Assembly (NCBI RefSeq): GCF_900094805.1
Contig: NZ_FMAT01000001.1
Span: forward strand, 1,126,196-1,190,195
Direction: 5' to 3'
DNA length: 64,000 bases
Source of the DNA: Arthrobacter sp. NIO-1057
GTDB lineage: Bacteria > Actinomycetota > Actinomycetes > Actinomycetales > Micrococcaceae
Shown here: positions 1 to 9,131 of the stretch, piece by piece
How positions within the stretch are numbered: the stretch's first letter is position 1
How the letters are laid out: every line of letters starts with the position of its first letter
Notes under the pieces: generated by a model
The model's input: the letters and a program-made list of their open reading frames with translations, nothing else
The model's database searches: none
What the model was told of the DNA's origin: nothing
Translations under genes and position numbers: made by a program

Positions 1-524
1 TCGCTTCAGGAGTGCTATTGCTTGCTTGGATTCCCGTTGGGGTTTGATCACTCGACGCCATTGTCGTTCGCTGCATAGATTTCTTCACAGGTGCCATGGA
101 ACACCAAAGGCGACTCAAATGCGACCTGAGTCACTTCAGTTTTTCTTAGCGAACTCACCTCGACCTAGGCAAAGCAAGTATGACCAGCACTTGAGCAAAC
201 GAATCGAGTGGCAGACTCTAAAACAGTGGCACCTTTACTCACCAGCAAGTTTTGAAGGTTTCCGAAAAGGATTACGCTTTCTAAACAATTGCTACCCCAT
301 GAAACAGCATTGCTAACTCAAGGGGTGTGCTCGCTTCATGCTTACTTCTCGCCCACAGCTACATTTACGCTCCCCATATAGCGACGCGTCCGTGCAACGC
401 CACTATTCATGACGATCAAAAGAATCTGAATGTGACGCAGATCTGTCACATAGGTCACACCACTTGGCTAACGTCGAGACCTTGAGCGATCAACCGCGCA
501 ATCGATCAACGATAGGCTTGAATC
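1..524. other. Intergenic region without a supported gene
   Basis: I see no gene here that I can support. A 96-codon open frame at 26-316 has no clear ribosome binding site, no recognisable motif and a composition typical of chance reading. The right part (about 420-520) is the likely promoter region of the methyltransferase gene that starts at 525 and contains a CRP-like palindrome. The left end may be the tail of an intergenic region belonging to a gene outside the window. Confidence 0.5.
444..459. promoter_or_regulatory. CRP/GlxR-like binding site candidate
   Basis: TGTCACATAGGTCACA fits the actinobacterial CRP/GlxR consensus TGTGA-N2-TA-N2-TCACA with one mismatch in the left half. It lies about 65 bases before the methyltransferase start. 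A further TGTGAC sits at 431-436. Assignment is by motif only. Confidence 0.3.
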
Positions 525-1766
525 ATGGCTCAGGCTTCTAACGACTCAACGCTCAACGAACAATTCGCGGCTCTACTCTCTACTGAGGGCTGGCAATTGC
601 TTTCCACCATTGACCCATCCATGGTTTCTTCCAAAGATGCGGCGTGGACGCTGAACGAGAAACTCCGCAAAGAAGGACACGATCCTCAGGTCGTCCGCGC
701 CGTCATTGCGCAATCAGAGCTTCGTTACAAGGCACGAGTGAAGTTTGGTCCTTTCGCTGATTCGCTGGTCTTCACCCCGGCCGGTCTGGAACAGGCAACC
801 CGGTTAACCATTGCGGGGTTGCATGCTCAGCGCTTTACTAAGGCCGGCGCGACGCACGTGGCAGACCTCGGTTGCGGTATCGGCACCGACTCCATCGCGC
901 TAGCCAGTGCCGGTCTGCAAGTCACCGCGGTAGAGAAGGACGAGACCACCGCGGCAGCCACCACCTTGAACCTCATGCCCTTTGAGAATGCCACCGTAGT
1001 TCATGGGGGTGCAGAAGATGCCGATCTCACCGGAGTGGATGGTGTCTGGCTTGATCCAGCACGTCGCACGGATATTTCAGGCAGCACGCGCCGACTCTTT
1101 GACCCAGAAGCCTTCTCCCCTCCCCTGTCTTTTGTTGAGAAGCTCGTGGACTCAGGGCTCGATGTGGGTGTGAAGCTCGGCCCGGGTCTGCCGCATGAAG
1201 CTATTCCTGCTAATGCAGAGTCCGTGTGGATTTCAGATCATGGCTCGGTGATTGAAGCATGCCTATGGTTTGGCAAGCTCAAGCGTCAGGACATAGTCCG
1301 GGCAGCACTGGTTATCGATAAGGATGGTGCGCACGAACTGACAAGCCCGGTAGCAGCCAAGGAAGATTCCGCAGCCAAGGTAGGGGAACTCGAAGCGCAT
1401 ATCTACGAGCCCGATGGAGCGGTCATCCGCTCACACCTGATTTCTACGCTCTTGGAATCCACTGGAGGACATTTATTAGATGACCACATCGCGTACTTTA
1501 CTCACGCGGAGCAAATCTCAACTCCCTTCGCCCGTGGATACAAGGTTCTAGCGGTTCATGATTACAACGTGAAGAAGCTTCGTAGCTGGGTCAAGGCCAA
1601 TGGCATCGGTACTCTCGACATCAAGAAACGTGGAGTCGATGCGACTCCAGAAGAACTCCGAAAAATCTTGCTGGCCGGTGTTCCAAAGAGTGCCAAGAAT
1701 CGAGCCACTTTGATGTTGGCCCGTATTGGAGAAAAACGAGTGGCATTCGAGGTATCTCCTCACTAA
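525..1766 (+). CDS. Class I SAM-dependent methyltransferase, THUMP-like domain family
   Basis: The 413-residue cytosolic protein has a Rossmann methyltransferase core. Motif I is ADLGCGIG at about 113-120, the acidic end of strand 2 is VEKDE at about 136-140, and WLDPARR at about 175-181 resembles the substrate-binding motif of nucleic-acid methyltransferases. The C-terminal part (about 330-413, with LDIKKRGVD) matches the THUMP-like domain seen in a family of uncharacterised actinobacterial methyltransferases. A nucleic-acid substrate is therefore plausible, but the exact target is unknown. The gene stands alone ahead of the GCS2 gene with a 154-base gap. The start is the ATG at 525. Confidence 0.8.
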   Translation: MAQASNDSTLNEQFAALLSTEGWQLLSTIDPSMVSSKDAAWTLNEKLRKEGHDPQVVRAVIAQSELRYKARVKFGPFADSLVFTPAGLEQATRLTIAGLHAQRFTKAGATHVADLGCGIGTDSIALASAGLQVTAVEKDETTAAATTLNLMPFENATVVHGGAEDADLTGVDGVWLDPARRTDISGSTRRLFDPEAFSPPLSFVEKLVDSGLDVGVKLGPGLPHEAIPANAESVWISDHGSVIEACLWFGKLKRQDIVRAALVIDKDGAHELTSPVAAKEDSAAKVGELEAHIYEPDGAVIRSHLISTLLESTGGHLLDDHIAYFTHAEQISTPFARGYKVLAVHDYNVKKLRSWVKANGIGTLDIKKRGVDATPEELRKILLAGVPKSAKNRATLMLARIGEKRVAFEVSPH

Positions 1767-1920
1767 TCTATGGTGATACACCTCCTATGAGTTCGGTATC
1801 CCCACCGCAGTTTTCTCATATATAGAATAGGGATGGAGAAACATCTTATTCGGTGCGTCTTCATCCGCTGTTTGTTCGGCTCCGGAGCCCTCCGTCCGAG
1901 ACGTCATCATTAGGAGCCCA

Positions 1921-3063
1921 GTGCAAAAAATCGAGTTCGCCCAATCTCCCCAATCCACCATTGGTGTCGAATGGGAAATCGCTTTGGTCAATCGCGAAAG
2001 TGCGGACTTGTGCTCGGTTGCCGAAAAAGTACTTGATCAACTCAAGGATGACGCAGGCCTCGGCCACGAGGATGAGCATCCAACGGTAAAACCTGAACTA
2101 CTTATGAATACCGTTGAAGTTGTCACTGGAGTGCACAACACTGTTGCCAACGCTGCGGATGAACTGCGTAGCAATGTGCGCATGCTCAACGATGTCGCCG
2201 GTGATCATGGAGTAGACCTTTACTCAGCAGGGTCCCACCCATTTGCGGCGCCGACTCTGCAACCGGTAACTGATAAAGACCGTTACGCAAAGCTGATTGA
2301 CCGCACCCAGTGGTGGGGTCGCCAAATGGTGATTTACGGTGTGCATGTTCACGTTGGCTTGGATAGCCGCGACAAAGCGCTACCGATCACCGATGGACTG
2401 ATCAACTACCAACCACACTTTCAGGCGCTAAGCGCTTCAAGCCCTTACTGGGGCGGCGAAGACACCGGTTATGCCTCGCAACGCTCGTTGATGTTCCAGC
2501 AACTGCCAGCTGCTGGTATTCCCTTCCATTTTGGCTCCTGGTCTGAATACGAAGCACACGTGGCAGACATGATGCACACCGGGGTGATTGATGATGTTTC
2601 GGAAATTCGTTGGGATGTCCGCCCGGTTCCACGCTTGGGCACCGTAGAGATGCGCATTTGTGATGGTCTCAGTTCTCTAGAGGACATCGCTGCGATTACC
2701 GCATTGACCCAGTGCTTGGTTCACGACATGTCGATGTCTATCGAAGCTGGTTACAAGATTCCAGTGATGCCGGCCTGGTTCCGTGTTGAAAACAAGTGGC
2801 GTGCTGCCCGCTACGGATTAGATGCCATTATCATCCTGAACGCTCAAGGCGATGAAATGCTCGTCACTGATCACTTACGCGATGAGGTCAAGCGACTTGC
2901 CCCTGTAGCAGAACAGTTGGGCTGCTCCGAAGAACTTCAGGGCATTATTCGTCTTATTGAATCCGGCGCCGAATACCAGCGCCAGCGTAAAGTCTTCGCT
3001 TCCTCAGGTGGAGACTTCCAAGCTGTAGTTCGCGATAACGTAGCGCGCATGAAGGCTGTCTAA
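1921..3063 (+). CDS. Carboxylate-amine ligase, glutamate-cysteine ligase GCS2 (YbdK) family
   Basis: At 380 residues the length fits the YbdK/GCS2 family of ATP-dependent ligases, which join the gamma-carboxyl of glutamate to an amine. Visible features are the N-terminal TIGVEWEIALV strand with its metal/glutamate-binding glutamates, a HVHVGL segment near residue 140, and VEMRICD near 240. Family members have weak glutamate-cysteine ligase activity. Because actinobacteria normally use mycothiol, the physiological substrate is uncertain. The start is a GTG at 1921 with AGGAG six bases upstream. The gene is monocistronic and ends at a strong hairpin shared with the convergent marR gene. Confidence 0.85.
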   Translation: MQKIEFAQSPQSTIGVEWEIALVNRESADLCSVAEKVLDQLKDDAGLGHEDEHPTVKPELLMNTVEVVTGVHNTVANAADELRSNVRMLNDVAGDHGVDLYSAGSHPFAAPTLQPVTDKDRYAKLIDRTQWWGRQMVIYGVHVHVGLDSRDKALPITDGLINYQPHFQALSASSPYWGGEDTGYASQRSLMFQQLPAAGIPFHFGSWSEYEAHVADMMHTGVIDDVSEIRWDVRPVPRLGTVEMRICDGLSSLEDIAAITALTQCLVHDMSMSIEAGYKIPVMPAWFRVENKWRAARYGLDAIIILNAQGDEMLVTDHLRDEVKRLAPVAEQLGCSEELQGIIRLIESGAEYQRQRKVFASSGGDFQAVVRDNVARMKAV

Positions 3064-3094
3064 ACGGCGAAAAGACACGTCAATCCAGATAGTA

Positions 3095-3148
3095 AAAAGT
3101 TGGTGGGCGGTAACTGATCAAAAGATCAGTTACCGCCCACCGACTTTT
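3095..3148. terminator. Bidirectional intrinsic terminator
   Basis: A long near-perfect stem reads TGGGCGGTAACTGATC, loop AAAA, then its complement. It is flanked by AAAAA on the left and TTTT on the right, so it can stop transcription from both the GCS2 gene (plus) and the marR gene (minus). Confidence 0.9.
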
Positions 3149-3166
3149 CTTCTGCCCTGTCAATGC

Positions 3167-3640
3167 TCAGTCTCGGAAGCGTTCCTCGACTTGCTCCGAA
3201 AAGCGTAAGAGCAGTGAAGCTAATTCAGAGACATCCTTTGGATCCCACTCGGCGAACAAATCCCAATACTCCTCACGAGCGCTCTTTTTAATTTCCCGAA
3301 ACCGCTGCATGGCGATTTCAGTAGGACTCACCAAATAGACTCGCGCATCGTGTTCCGAGCGCTCCACCTGAATCAGCCCCCACTGCTTCAGGTCCTTGAG
3401 CTGACGAGAAACAACCGACTTATCCATGTGGCAGCCAGCGCCCAATTCAGTAACCGTCAGTTCCTGATCTGGACGGCGCACCGCACTGAGTATCACCGCT
3501 CTTAATATCGAGAACCCAGCTCCGCGCAGTTCGGGATGGAACGACCTGGCGTTCGCCGCCATGCGCCCTTTGACCGCCGGAGCCAACCGAGCAAAGGCAG
3601 CCTCGATGTCATCAAGCGCCGAGCCATTGATGTTACTCAC
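3167..3640 (-). CDS. MarR-family transcriptional regulator
   Basis: This 157-residue protein has the MarR winged helix-turn-helix layout. Residues about 55-110 hold LTVTELGAGCHMDKSVVSR (recognition helix region) followed by the wing with DARVYLV, and dimerisation helices flank it. The GTG start overlaps the stop of the upstream MFS gene by four bases (GTGA), so the two are translationally coupled. This suggests that it represses the efflux operon it belongs to. Palindromic sites at the MFS start region are the likely target. The ligand cannot be told from sequence. Confidence 0.85.
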   Translation of the reverse strand: MSNINGSALDDIEAAFARLAPAVKGRMAANARSFHPELRGAGFSILRAVILSAVRRPDQELTVTELGAGCHMDKSVVSRQLKDLKQWGLIQVERSEHDARVYLVSPTEIAMQRFREIKKSAREEYWDLFAEWDPKDVSELASLLLRFSEQVEERFRD

Positions 3641-5910
3641 GACCCTTCGCTCCGGGATTGCTTTGTTGCACCACCCGTTGATTCCTCGTCGGCAGATGAC
3701 TGTATTGGCGCACTTTCGGTAACCTCCGGCTCACTGGAACTTACCTGAGCCGCATGACGGCCCTGTGCACGACTCACTGCCTTGCGATCTTCACGAGCTT
3801 GGTCTCGCAGTTCACGCTGCGCACGCTCAGTCTCATCGACTCGCTCCCCCAGAACGTTCAAACGGTTATCGTAGGTCTTCAAAGCATTGACGGTATTTGC
3901 GACTTGATCCTCAATCTGGGCGTGAGCAGCACGTGCACATTCCAAACTGGACTGCAATTCCTCCACCATGGCACCAACTCGTGCTGATTCATGGTGGGCA
4001 TCCGCTTCTGCGGCTTCCATTCGTTGCTTCAGTGGAAGTTTTGGATCTAAGGCAGCGTTGGCCTGTGCTGAACGGTTGCGCATCACTTGCTCAACTAACC
4101 CACGCTCATCCATTCGTCGAGCCTCACGGTTTTGACGACGCGCTTCTTCCAGCTCTTCGTCCGTTGGCAAGGTAATGGCACCGGTAGCAACGAGTTCTTC
4201 GTATCCACGGCCGCCACGTTCTGCAGGCTCCAACGAGGAAAGCTCAGCGCCCAGTTCTTCTTCAATCTGTTCCGAAGCAGACTTCTTGGACAATGGTTTA
4301 TTTGGCAGGAAGATGGCGCAGATCAAGGTCACGATAGCTAGTGGCACAACCAGCAAGAACAGGAAGGCGATGGATTGACCATAGGAACTTTCCACGACGG
4401 CACGTACTGGTTCACACAGATCATTGATCGCTGGGACTTTGCCGCTGGTCAAAGACTCCAGGCTGTCTGCACAGTCGGGGTGATCAACCAAGAGCTGTGG
4501 GACACCAGCAGCCTTATTGATCTCTGCTACGACGTTGGACATTCCGTCCTTCATCTTGTCGGCTACCTGAGTTCCCAGCACCGAGCCCAGAACGGACACA
4601 CCGATGGTGCCGCCCAAGCTGCGGAAGAAGGCAATAGCACCGGAACCGGCACCAATCATGCGCGGTGGCAGGGAGTTCTGGGTGACGAGTACCAAGTTCT
4701 GCATCAGCACACCCGAACCCAAACCGAGCAGGAACATGCCAAGATCTACGAACCACAGCGGGGTGTCATAATCGATGAGCGACATCAGGTACAAACCAGC
4801 GGTCAGTACCACGGCGCCACCAACGACGTACATCTTCCAACGTCCGGTACGAGAGATCAGCTGACCGACAACTATGGCACCGAACATGGAGCCAAGAACC
4901 ATCGGCAGTGTTTGTAGACCTGCGTGGGTAGGGGTGAAACCGCGGGCCAGTTGCAGGTACTGACTCAGGAAGACTGCAGTACCGAACATGGTGACACCAA
5001 CGGCCACCGAAGCAATGGATGCCAGTGCGAAGGTGCGCTGGGCGAAAAGACGAATCGGGATGATGGGTTCTTTGACGTGTAGTTCCCAGAACACGGTGGC
5101 GATGATCAGCACACCGGCAACTACAGCCATGGTGATGCTCTGCGAGGAGTCCCAAGCAAATCCACCGGAGTCCGGGGTCTTACCGCCCAGGCTGATCCAA
5201 ATCAGCAGCAAGCTGATGCCTGCGATGATCAGTGCAGAGCCGAGGAAGTCAATCTTCGCATTGCCACGTACATGTTTGATGTGCAGGGTCGACTGAATCA
5301 AGATCAATGCGCCTACGGCGAATGGGACACAGACGAAGAAGCACCATTCCCAGCCCCAGCTATCGGCAATAACGCCACCGAGCAAAGGGCCGCCAATCTG
5401 TCCCACGGCCATGACCGCACCCATAATGCCCATGTACTTGCCACGTTCACGAGGCGAGATGATGTCGGCGATAACCACCTGTACCAGTGCCATCAGGCCA
5501 CCAGTACCTACCGACTGAACCAGACGCCAGCCGATGAGCCATGACATGGCACCTTCATGAGTGTCGCCACCGATCTGGCTGGAGAAACCAGCCGCAACGG
5601 TACCAACAACGAAGATGATCAAGCCGAGTTGTAGCATCAGCTTGCGGTTGAAGATGTCTGAGAGCTTGCCCCAGATCGGGGTGGAGACGGTCATGGAAAG
5701 GAAGGCCGCAACCAGTACCCAAGTGTATTGGGTGTTCGTGCCGTGGAGGTCGGCAACGATAATTGGCATCGGGGTCGCGATAACTGTCGATGACACCAAC
5801 ACGGTAAACATCGCAGCCATCAGACCTGAAATGGAGAGCATGACCTGCGACGGCTTCATAGCCGTTTTAGGTTTTGCCTCGGATTCTAAAGGCGGGGCAG
5901 AAGTTGACAT
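3637..5910 (-). CDS. MFS multidrug efflux transporter, DHA2 (14-helix) type, with long C-terminal extension
   Basis: Residues about 20-520 form a 14-helix drug:proton antiporter of the EmrB/QacA (DHA2) type. Motif A is visible as GKLSDIFNRKLM and motif C as GQIGGPLLGG. The large periplasmic-side loop between the last helices (about 440-510) is typical. The remaining 240 or so residues are unusual: a hydrophilic tail rich in Glu, Arg and Ala with heptad-like stretches (a predicted coiled coil around 600-740). Normal family members are about 500 residues. The first gene of a two-gene operon with marR, it is preceded by GTTGA/TCAAC palindromes. Drug specificity is unknown. Confidence 0.85.
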   Translation of the reverse strand: MSTSAPPLESEAKPKTAMKPSQVMLSISGLMAAMFTVLVSSTVIATPMPIIVADLHGTNTQYTWVLVAAFLSMTVSTPIWGKLSDIFNRKLMLQLGLIIFVVGTVAAGFSSQIGGDTHEGAMSWLIGWRLVQSVGTGGLMALVQVVIADIISPRERGKYMGIMGAVMAVGQIGGPLLGGVIADSWGWEWCFFVCVPFAVGALILIQSTLHIKHVRGNAKIDFLGSALIIAGISLLLIWISLGGKTPDSGGFAWDSSQSITMAVVAGVLIIATVFWELHVKEPIIPIRLFAQRTFALASIASVAVGVTMFGTAVFLSQYLQLARGFTPTHAGLQTLPMVLGSMFGAIVVGQLISRTGRWKMYVVGGAVVLTAGLYLMSLIDYDTPLWFVDLGMFLLGLGSGVLMQNLVLVTQNSLPPRMIGAGSGAIAFFRSLGGTIGVSVLGSVLGTQVADKMKDGMSNVVAEINKAAGVPQLLVDHPDCADSLESLTSGKVPAINDLCEPVRAVVESSYGQSIAFLFLLVVPLAIVTLICAIFLPNKPLSKKSASEQIEEELGAELSSLEPAERGGRGYEELVATGAITLPTDEELEEARRQNREARRMDERGLVEQVMRNRSAQANAALDPKLPLKQRMEAAEADAHHESARVGAMVEELQSSLECARAAHAQIEDQVANTVNALKTYDNRLNVLGERVDETERAQRELRDQAREDRKAVSRAQGRHAAQVSSSEPEVTESAPIQSSADEESTGGATKQSRSEGS

Positions 5911-5950
5911 TACTCAACCATCTCGAAAACAGTTGAGAACTGTCAACTTC
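5900..5950 (-). promoter_or_regulatory. MarR operator candidate at the efflux operon start
   Basis: Two nested inverted repeats surround the MFS start codon (ATG at 5910 on minus). GAAGTTGACA at 5900-5909 pairs with TGTCAACTTC at 5941-5950. Inside lies CTCAAC (5913-5918) versus GTTGAG (5932-5937). The 16-base unit GTTGAGAACTGTCAAC at 5932-5947 has MarR-box geometry and contains a TTGACA -35-like hexamer on minus. Repression by the MarR protein encoded in this operon is inferred. Confidence 0.5.
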
Positions 5951-6630
5951 TTTTTTGGCGGACAATCCGGTCGCCAAATTGCATCATCCAGCTATGCATC
6001 GGCGTGATTCGGGGCTTCGATAGCGTCCGCACCATTGCTTACTGAGTAGTAATAATCGCCGATTTGTTCCCAAGATCACACTGGATCTCCTGGGCGCGGA
6101 ACACCGCGCGCCAAATTGAAGTGGCTGCTCGGTGATCCCCAAATCCACCAAGCAGCCACACCCGTCCCCCGACTGATTACACCGGCGACTATTCGCTGAT
6201 GCGAACGTGCCCTTTGCGCTTCCATTCGAGGAGGTTATCTCGCAATTGAACTTCGACTTGCGCCACAAGATCAACTGGCAACGGGCAGTACCCGCCCATG
6301 CTCGGCCCATCGTGCTCCCCGAAGGCTGGTGTACACCTCAAATCACGCGGCACTTCTCGTGAAATGGACAAGCACAAAGACTGTTCATGTCGAAAACGAC
6401 AAAAGAACACAAGGCTAACTCGATGGTTTTTCGCGCGCATTCTAATCCCCAATCAATATCAAGTTATTTCCCCAATTCCATCAACCTACAACCGAGGTCC
6501 GACAAAATATAAATTGCCAAATTTCTTCTGGAGAACTTTGACTCTTAATATATGAATCAGCTTTTTCTGTCTTGGCGTAACTTCGCGAAATCCCGCAGTT
6601 CACTTCATGTTTCAAAGGTAGGATGACCTC
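5951..6630. other. Intergenic region, possible remnant sequence
   Basis: This 680-base AT-richer stretch lies between divergent genes. It contains an imperfect hairpin at 6121-6158 (GTGGCTGCT against AGCAGCCAC) and, between 6177 and 6350, two protein-like open stretches on opposite strands. One is a 36-codon minus frame from ATG 6299 to a stop at 6189. Neither has convincing start signals or a family I recognise, so I read this as a decayed gene or chance. The last 100 bases should hold the promoter of the FAH-family gene; an AAGGTAGGA ribosome binding site precedes its ATG. Confidence 0.4.
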
Positions 6631-7464
6631 ATGCCAGCAGCTACATACAGAATCGCTCGTGTACAGCCCCTCGACGCCGAACCTTCACAAATTGAAGAAC
6701 AGTTTTTCGTGCGCAATGACGCCGTAGATTTTGAATCGCCCGACGGAAAAGCTTGGCGGGTAATCGACTCGCCTTTTACTACGTCGCGGGCAAATCAAAA
6801 TAGTCCCGCACGTAATGGTTGGAATATCAACGACGTTGTCACCCAAGAGGAATTCACTTTCCTAGCGCCAAGCAACCCACTCAATGTTTTCGGCATGGCG
6901 CATAACACCGGCGCTCCGGGACGCGCTTTACCACCGCAGGCTTTCCACAAAGCGGCAAGTTCCGTAATTGGCCCAGCTGCACCAATCAAGTTGACGGATA
7001 ACGGTGCACGCGTAGATCCGGAAGCCGAGCTGACCATCGTTATCAGCCAGGCGGCCAAGAACCTGACTTTGGAAAACGCCCGTAAGGCAGTTCTGGGCAT
7101 GACCATTGGCAACGACGTGACGGACCGAGATGCTCAAAAATCAGATGACCTGTGGATCAGCGCCAAAAGTCCCGACACTTTCACCCCCGCAGGTCCCTGG
7201 ATTGTTGTCGGCCTCGACGATAGCGAATTAGAAGTCGGCATCGTGCACAATGGCGAGGCGCTGGAAACCTCGACCACTCAGAATCTGGGGTGGGGTGTTG
7301 AAGAGATCTTGGTTTATCTCAGCGGCTTCATGACCTTGCAGCCTGGAGACCTCATCCTGACTGGTTTCCCCGCCAAGTCACGGCCAATCGCGGTGGGCGA
7401 CGAGGTCATTTGCAAGATAGAAGGCATCGGGGAGCTGAAAAACCCCGTCATTCAGGCCAGCTAG
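6631..7464 (+). CDS. Fumarylacetoacetate hydrolase (FAH) family protein
   Basis: The 277-residue cytosolic enzyme belongs to the FAH superfamily of metal-dependent C-C hydrolases, decarboxylases and isomerases. Metal-binding acidic residues appear in EAELTIVI (about 129-136) and in the signature GMTIGNDVTDRD (about 156-167), followed by KSPDTFTPAGPWIV. The C-terminal LILTGFPAK...VGDEV segment is the family's closing motif. The substrate cannot be predicted; family members act on acylpyruvates, oxaloacetate or homoprotocatechuate intermediates. No catabolic partner genes flank it. Translation starts at ATG 6631 after AAGGTAGGA. Confidence 0.85.
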   Translation: MPAATYRIARVQPLDAEPSQIEEQFFVRNDAVDFESPDGKAWRVIDSPFTTSRANQNSPARNGWNINDVVTQEEFTFLAPSNPLNVFGMAHNTGAPGRALPPQAFHKAASSVIGPAAPIKLTDNGARVDPEAELTIVISQAAKNLTLENARKAVLGMTIGNDVTDRDAQKSDDLWISAKSPDTFTPAGPWIVVGLDDSELEVGIVHNGEALETSTTQNLGWGVEEILVYLSGFMTLQPGDLILTGFPAKSRPIAVGDEVICKIEGIGELKNPVIQAS

Positions 7465-7486
7465 ACAATTATTTGAAAACCTAAAT

Positions 7487-7526
7487 AGGGATGGGCTGAG
7501 GAATTGGTTTCCTTCGGCCCATCCCT
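7487..7526. terminator. Hairpin between convergent FAH and GH32 genes
   Basis: AGGGATGGGC at 7487-7496 pairs with GCCCATCCCT at 7517-7526 around a GAGGAA/TTCC inner stem. It lies just after the FAH stop and only a few bases from the GH32 stop at 7533, so it probably terminates both. There is no clear T-tract. Confidence 0.6.
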
Positions 7527-7532
7527 GCGCTG

Positions 7533-9131
7533 CTAGGCGAAGCTCAGGTTGCGCACCGTGAGATTCTTATAAGTTGCCGTACCGCCGGACACGAACAACT
7601 TTATCCCTGAATCCGACGCCAGCGGGAACACACGATGCGAATGAACTATGCGCCCATCCCCGAAGAACACTTCAACGCTGGATCGGTCAACCAGGATGCG
7701 CATCCTGATCTTGCCGCTCGGCACATCCAGTGGGCTCTTCGTCTCGCTCTTGTCCCCCGGGTGAAAACTTGGCTTGCGATTTACATAAGCGAATCCCCCA
7801 GCCAAGAAGAGTCCCGTGGCAACGTGGCGCGTTCCGGTTTTGGCCCTGCACAGCTCAAATCCAACATTCTCCGGAGGATTGGCAGCATCCCAGGTCAGCT
7901 CGCACTCCAACTCATACGCGCTGCTGGAGAAATCCAGTATCTGCTCTCCGGAAACGGTTGGGCTGCCGAGCAGCTTGCTTGGCCCCGCCAGTTGTTCCAG
8001 TTCTGCCACAGGAACTGAAGCAAAGTAGTAACCTTCTTCGCCGGCAATCAAACGGATTTCACGCACAATCATGTCATCGCCGTTATAGCCATCGGTAGCC
8101 ATACTCGGAGCGTTGTGCGGATAGTCCCAGAAGTTATTCCAGCCAATGGCACGACGCAAGGCGGGATTGACGCTCCCGTCCTCATCGTGGTCTGGATAAG
8201 TCACGGCCCCGTAGAAGTCGAAACCCCAGTCCAGCCATTGCGGGTCGTCTTCCGCGGTCGTGAAAGTCTTACCGTCAAACTCACCTAGCCAATACGCGTA
8301 CGTGGCCGGCAAGTCGCGAGGCTTTCCATTGGCGCTGGTGCCCAGCACCCATTGCTTGGTCCCATCCGCGGCTTGCATCTGGAACAAATCCGGACACTCG
8401 AGAATGCCTAAGGTAGTCCGCACGAATTCACTGGTGTGCTTCCACTGTTTCAGGTTCCGGGAAACGTAGATTCCAATACGGTCGCCTTCAGCATTGAGCA
8501 TGACCCAGCGTGAGGTTGGCTCGTGCCAGATGACCTTCGGATCGCGGAATGCTTCTTGACCTGGGTTGGGAAGCACCGGCTTCGTGCCGCCGGGTTTGAA
8601 TGTGCGTCCCTTGTCCGTTGAGTACCAAAGGAACTGTGCTTGCTCGTTATTCGGGGCCTGGGTTACCAGCGCGATTAGAGCGTTCTTCCCGTAGCCCGCC
8701 GTGTTGTTCTCATCAATGACAATTGATCCGGACCAGCAGTCGCCATTTGGGCTATCGTGCTTGCTGATGGCGACCCCGTGATCAGTGAAATTCACATGAT
8801 CGGTTGTTGTGGTCAATCGCCAGCTCGTGCCGGTGCCACCGCGAATGTAGTCCTCGTTGTACAGGTAGTAATACAGGTATTCTCCATCCAAATAGATGGG
8901 ACGCTGCGGATCATTTTTCCAGTTGTCCGGAACACTGAAGTGGTAGCTAGGACGGTAACTCATCGCGCTGGACCCACTGTTCTCGGTTTCTGTTCGTGGC
9001 CTCAGCGGTACCGCGTTGGCTGCGCTTGCGCTAAGACCGGTCAAGCCTAAGGCTGTCGCCGAGGCCGTAGTAGCAACAATGCTTCGACGTGACGGGCCGG
9101 CATTGGCCACGTTTTTTGTATTCAGACTCAA
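7533..9131 (-). CDS. Secreted GH32 fructan hydrolase, levanase-like
   Basis: This is a 532-residue exported glycoside hydrolase of family 32. The N-terminus is a Tat signal (SRRSIV at 14-19, hydrophobic core, predicted cleavage after ANA at about 40). The five-bladed propeller carries the three catalytic motifs: WKNDPQRP with nucleophile Asp74, FRDPK with transition-state stabiliser Asp197, and ECPDLF with acid/base Glu245. A beta-sandwich domain ending at VEVFFGDG...TVRNLSF follows. The WxNDPQRP variant, also seen in the LFT-like protein of this island, points to levan-type beta-2,6 fructans. An exo-levanase or levanbiohydrolase is likely, but the product is not decided. It is the last gene of the lacI-ABC operon; its ATG overlaps the preceding stop by four bases. 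Confidence 0.88.
   Translation of the reverse strand: MSLNTKNVANAGPSRRSIVATTASATALGLTGLSASAANAVPLRPRTETENSGSSAMSYRPSYHFSVPDNWKNDPQRPIYLDGEYLYYYLYNEDYIRGGTGTSWRLTTTTDHVNFTDHGVAISKHDSPNGDCWSGSIVIDENNTAGYGKNALIALVTQAPNNEQAQFLWYSTDKGRTFKPGGTKPVLPNPGQEAFRDPKVIWHEPTSRWVMLNAEGDRIGIYVSRNLKQWKHTSEFVRTTLGILECPDLFQMQAADGTKQWVLGTSANGKPRDLPATYAYWLGEFDGKTFTTAEDDPQWLDWGFDFYGAVTYPDHDEDGSVNPALRRAIGWNNFWDYPHNAPSMATDGYNGDDMIVREIRLIAGEEGYYFASVPVAELEQLAGPSKLLGSPTVSGEQILDFSSSAYELECELTWDAANPPENVGFELCRAKTGTRHVATGLFLAGGFAYVNRKPSFHPGDKSETKSPLDVPSGKIRMRILVDRSSVEVFFGDGRIVHSHRVFPLASDSGIKLFVSGGTATYKNLTVRNLSFA

Noticed and set aside
26-316. Open frame of 96 codons on plus
   Set aside because: No ribosome binding site, no motif, and composition unlike the coding regions nearby.
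6189-6299. Possible 36-codon gene on minus followed by a hairpin at 6121-6158
   Set aside because: Weak start signals, the opposite strand is equally open, and no family is recognised; kept only as a possible remnant.
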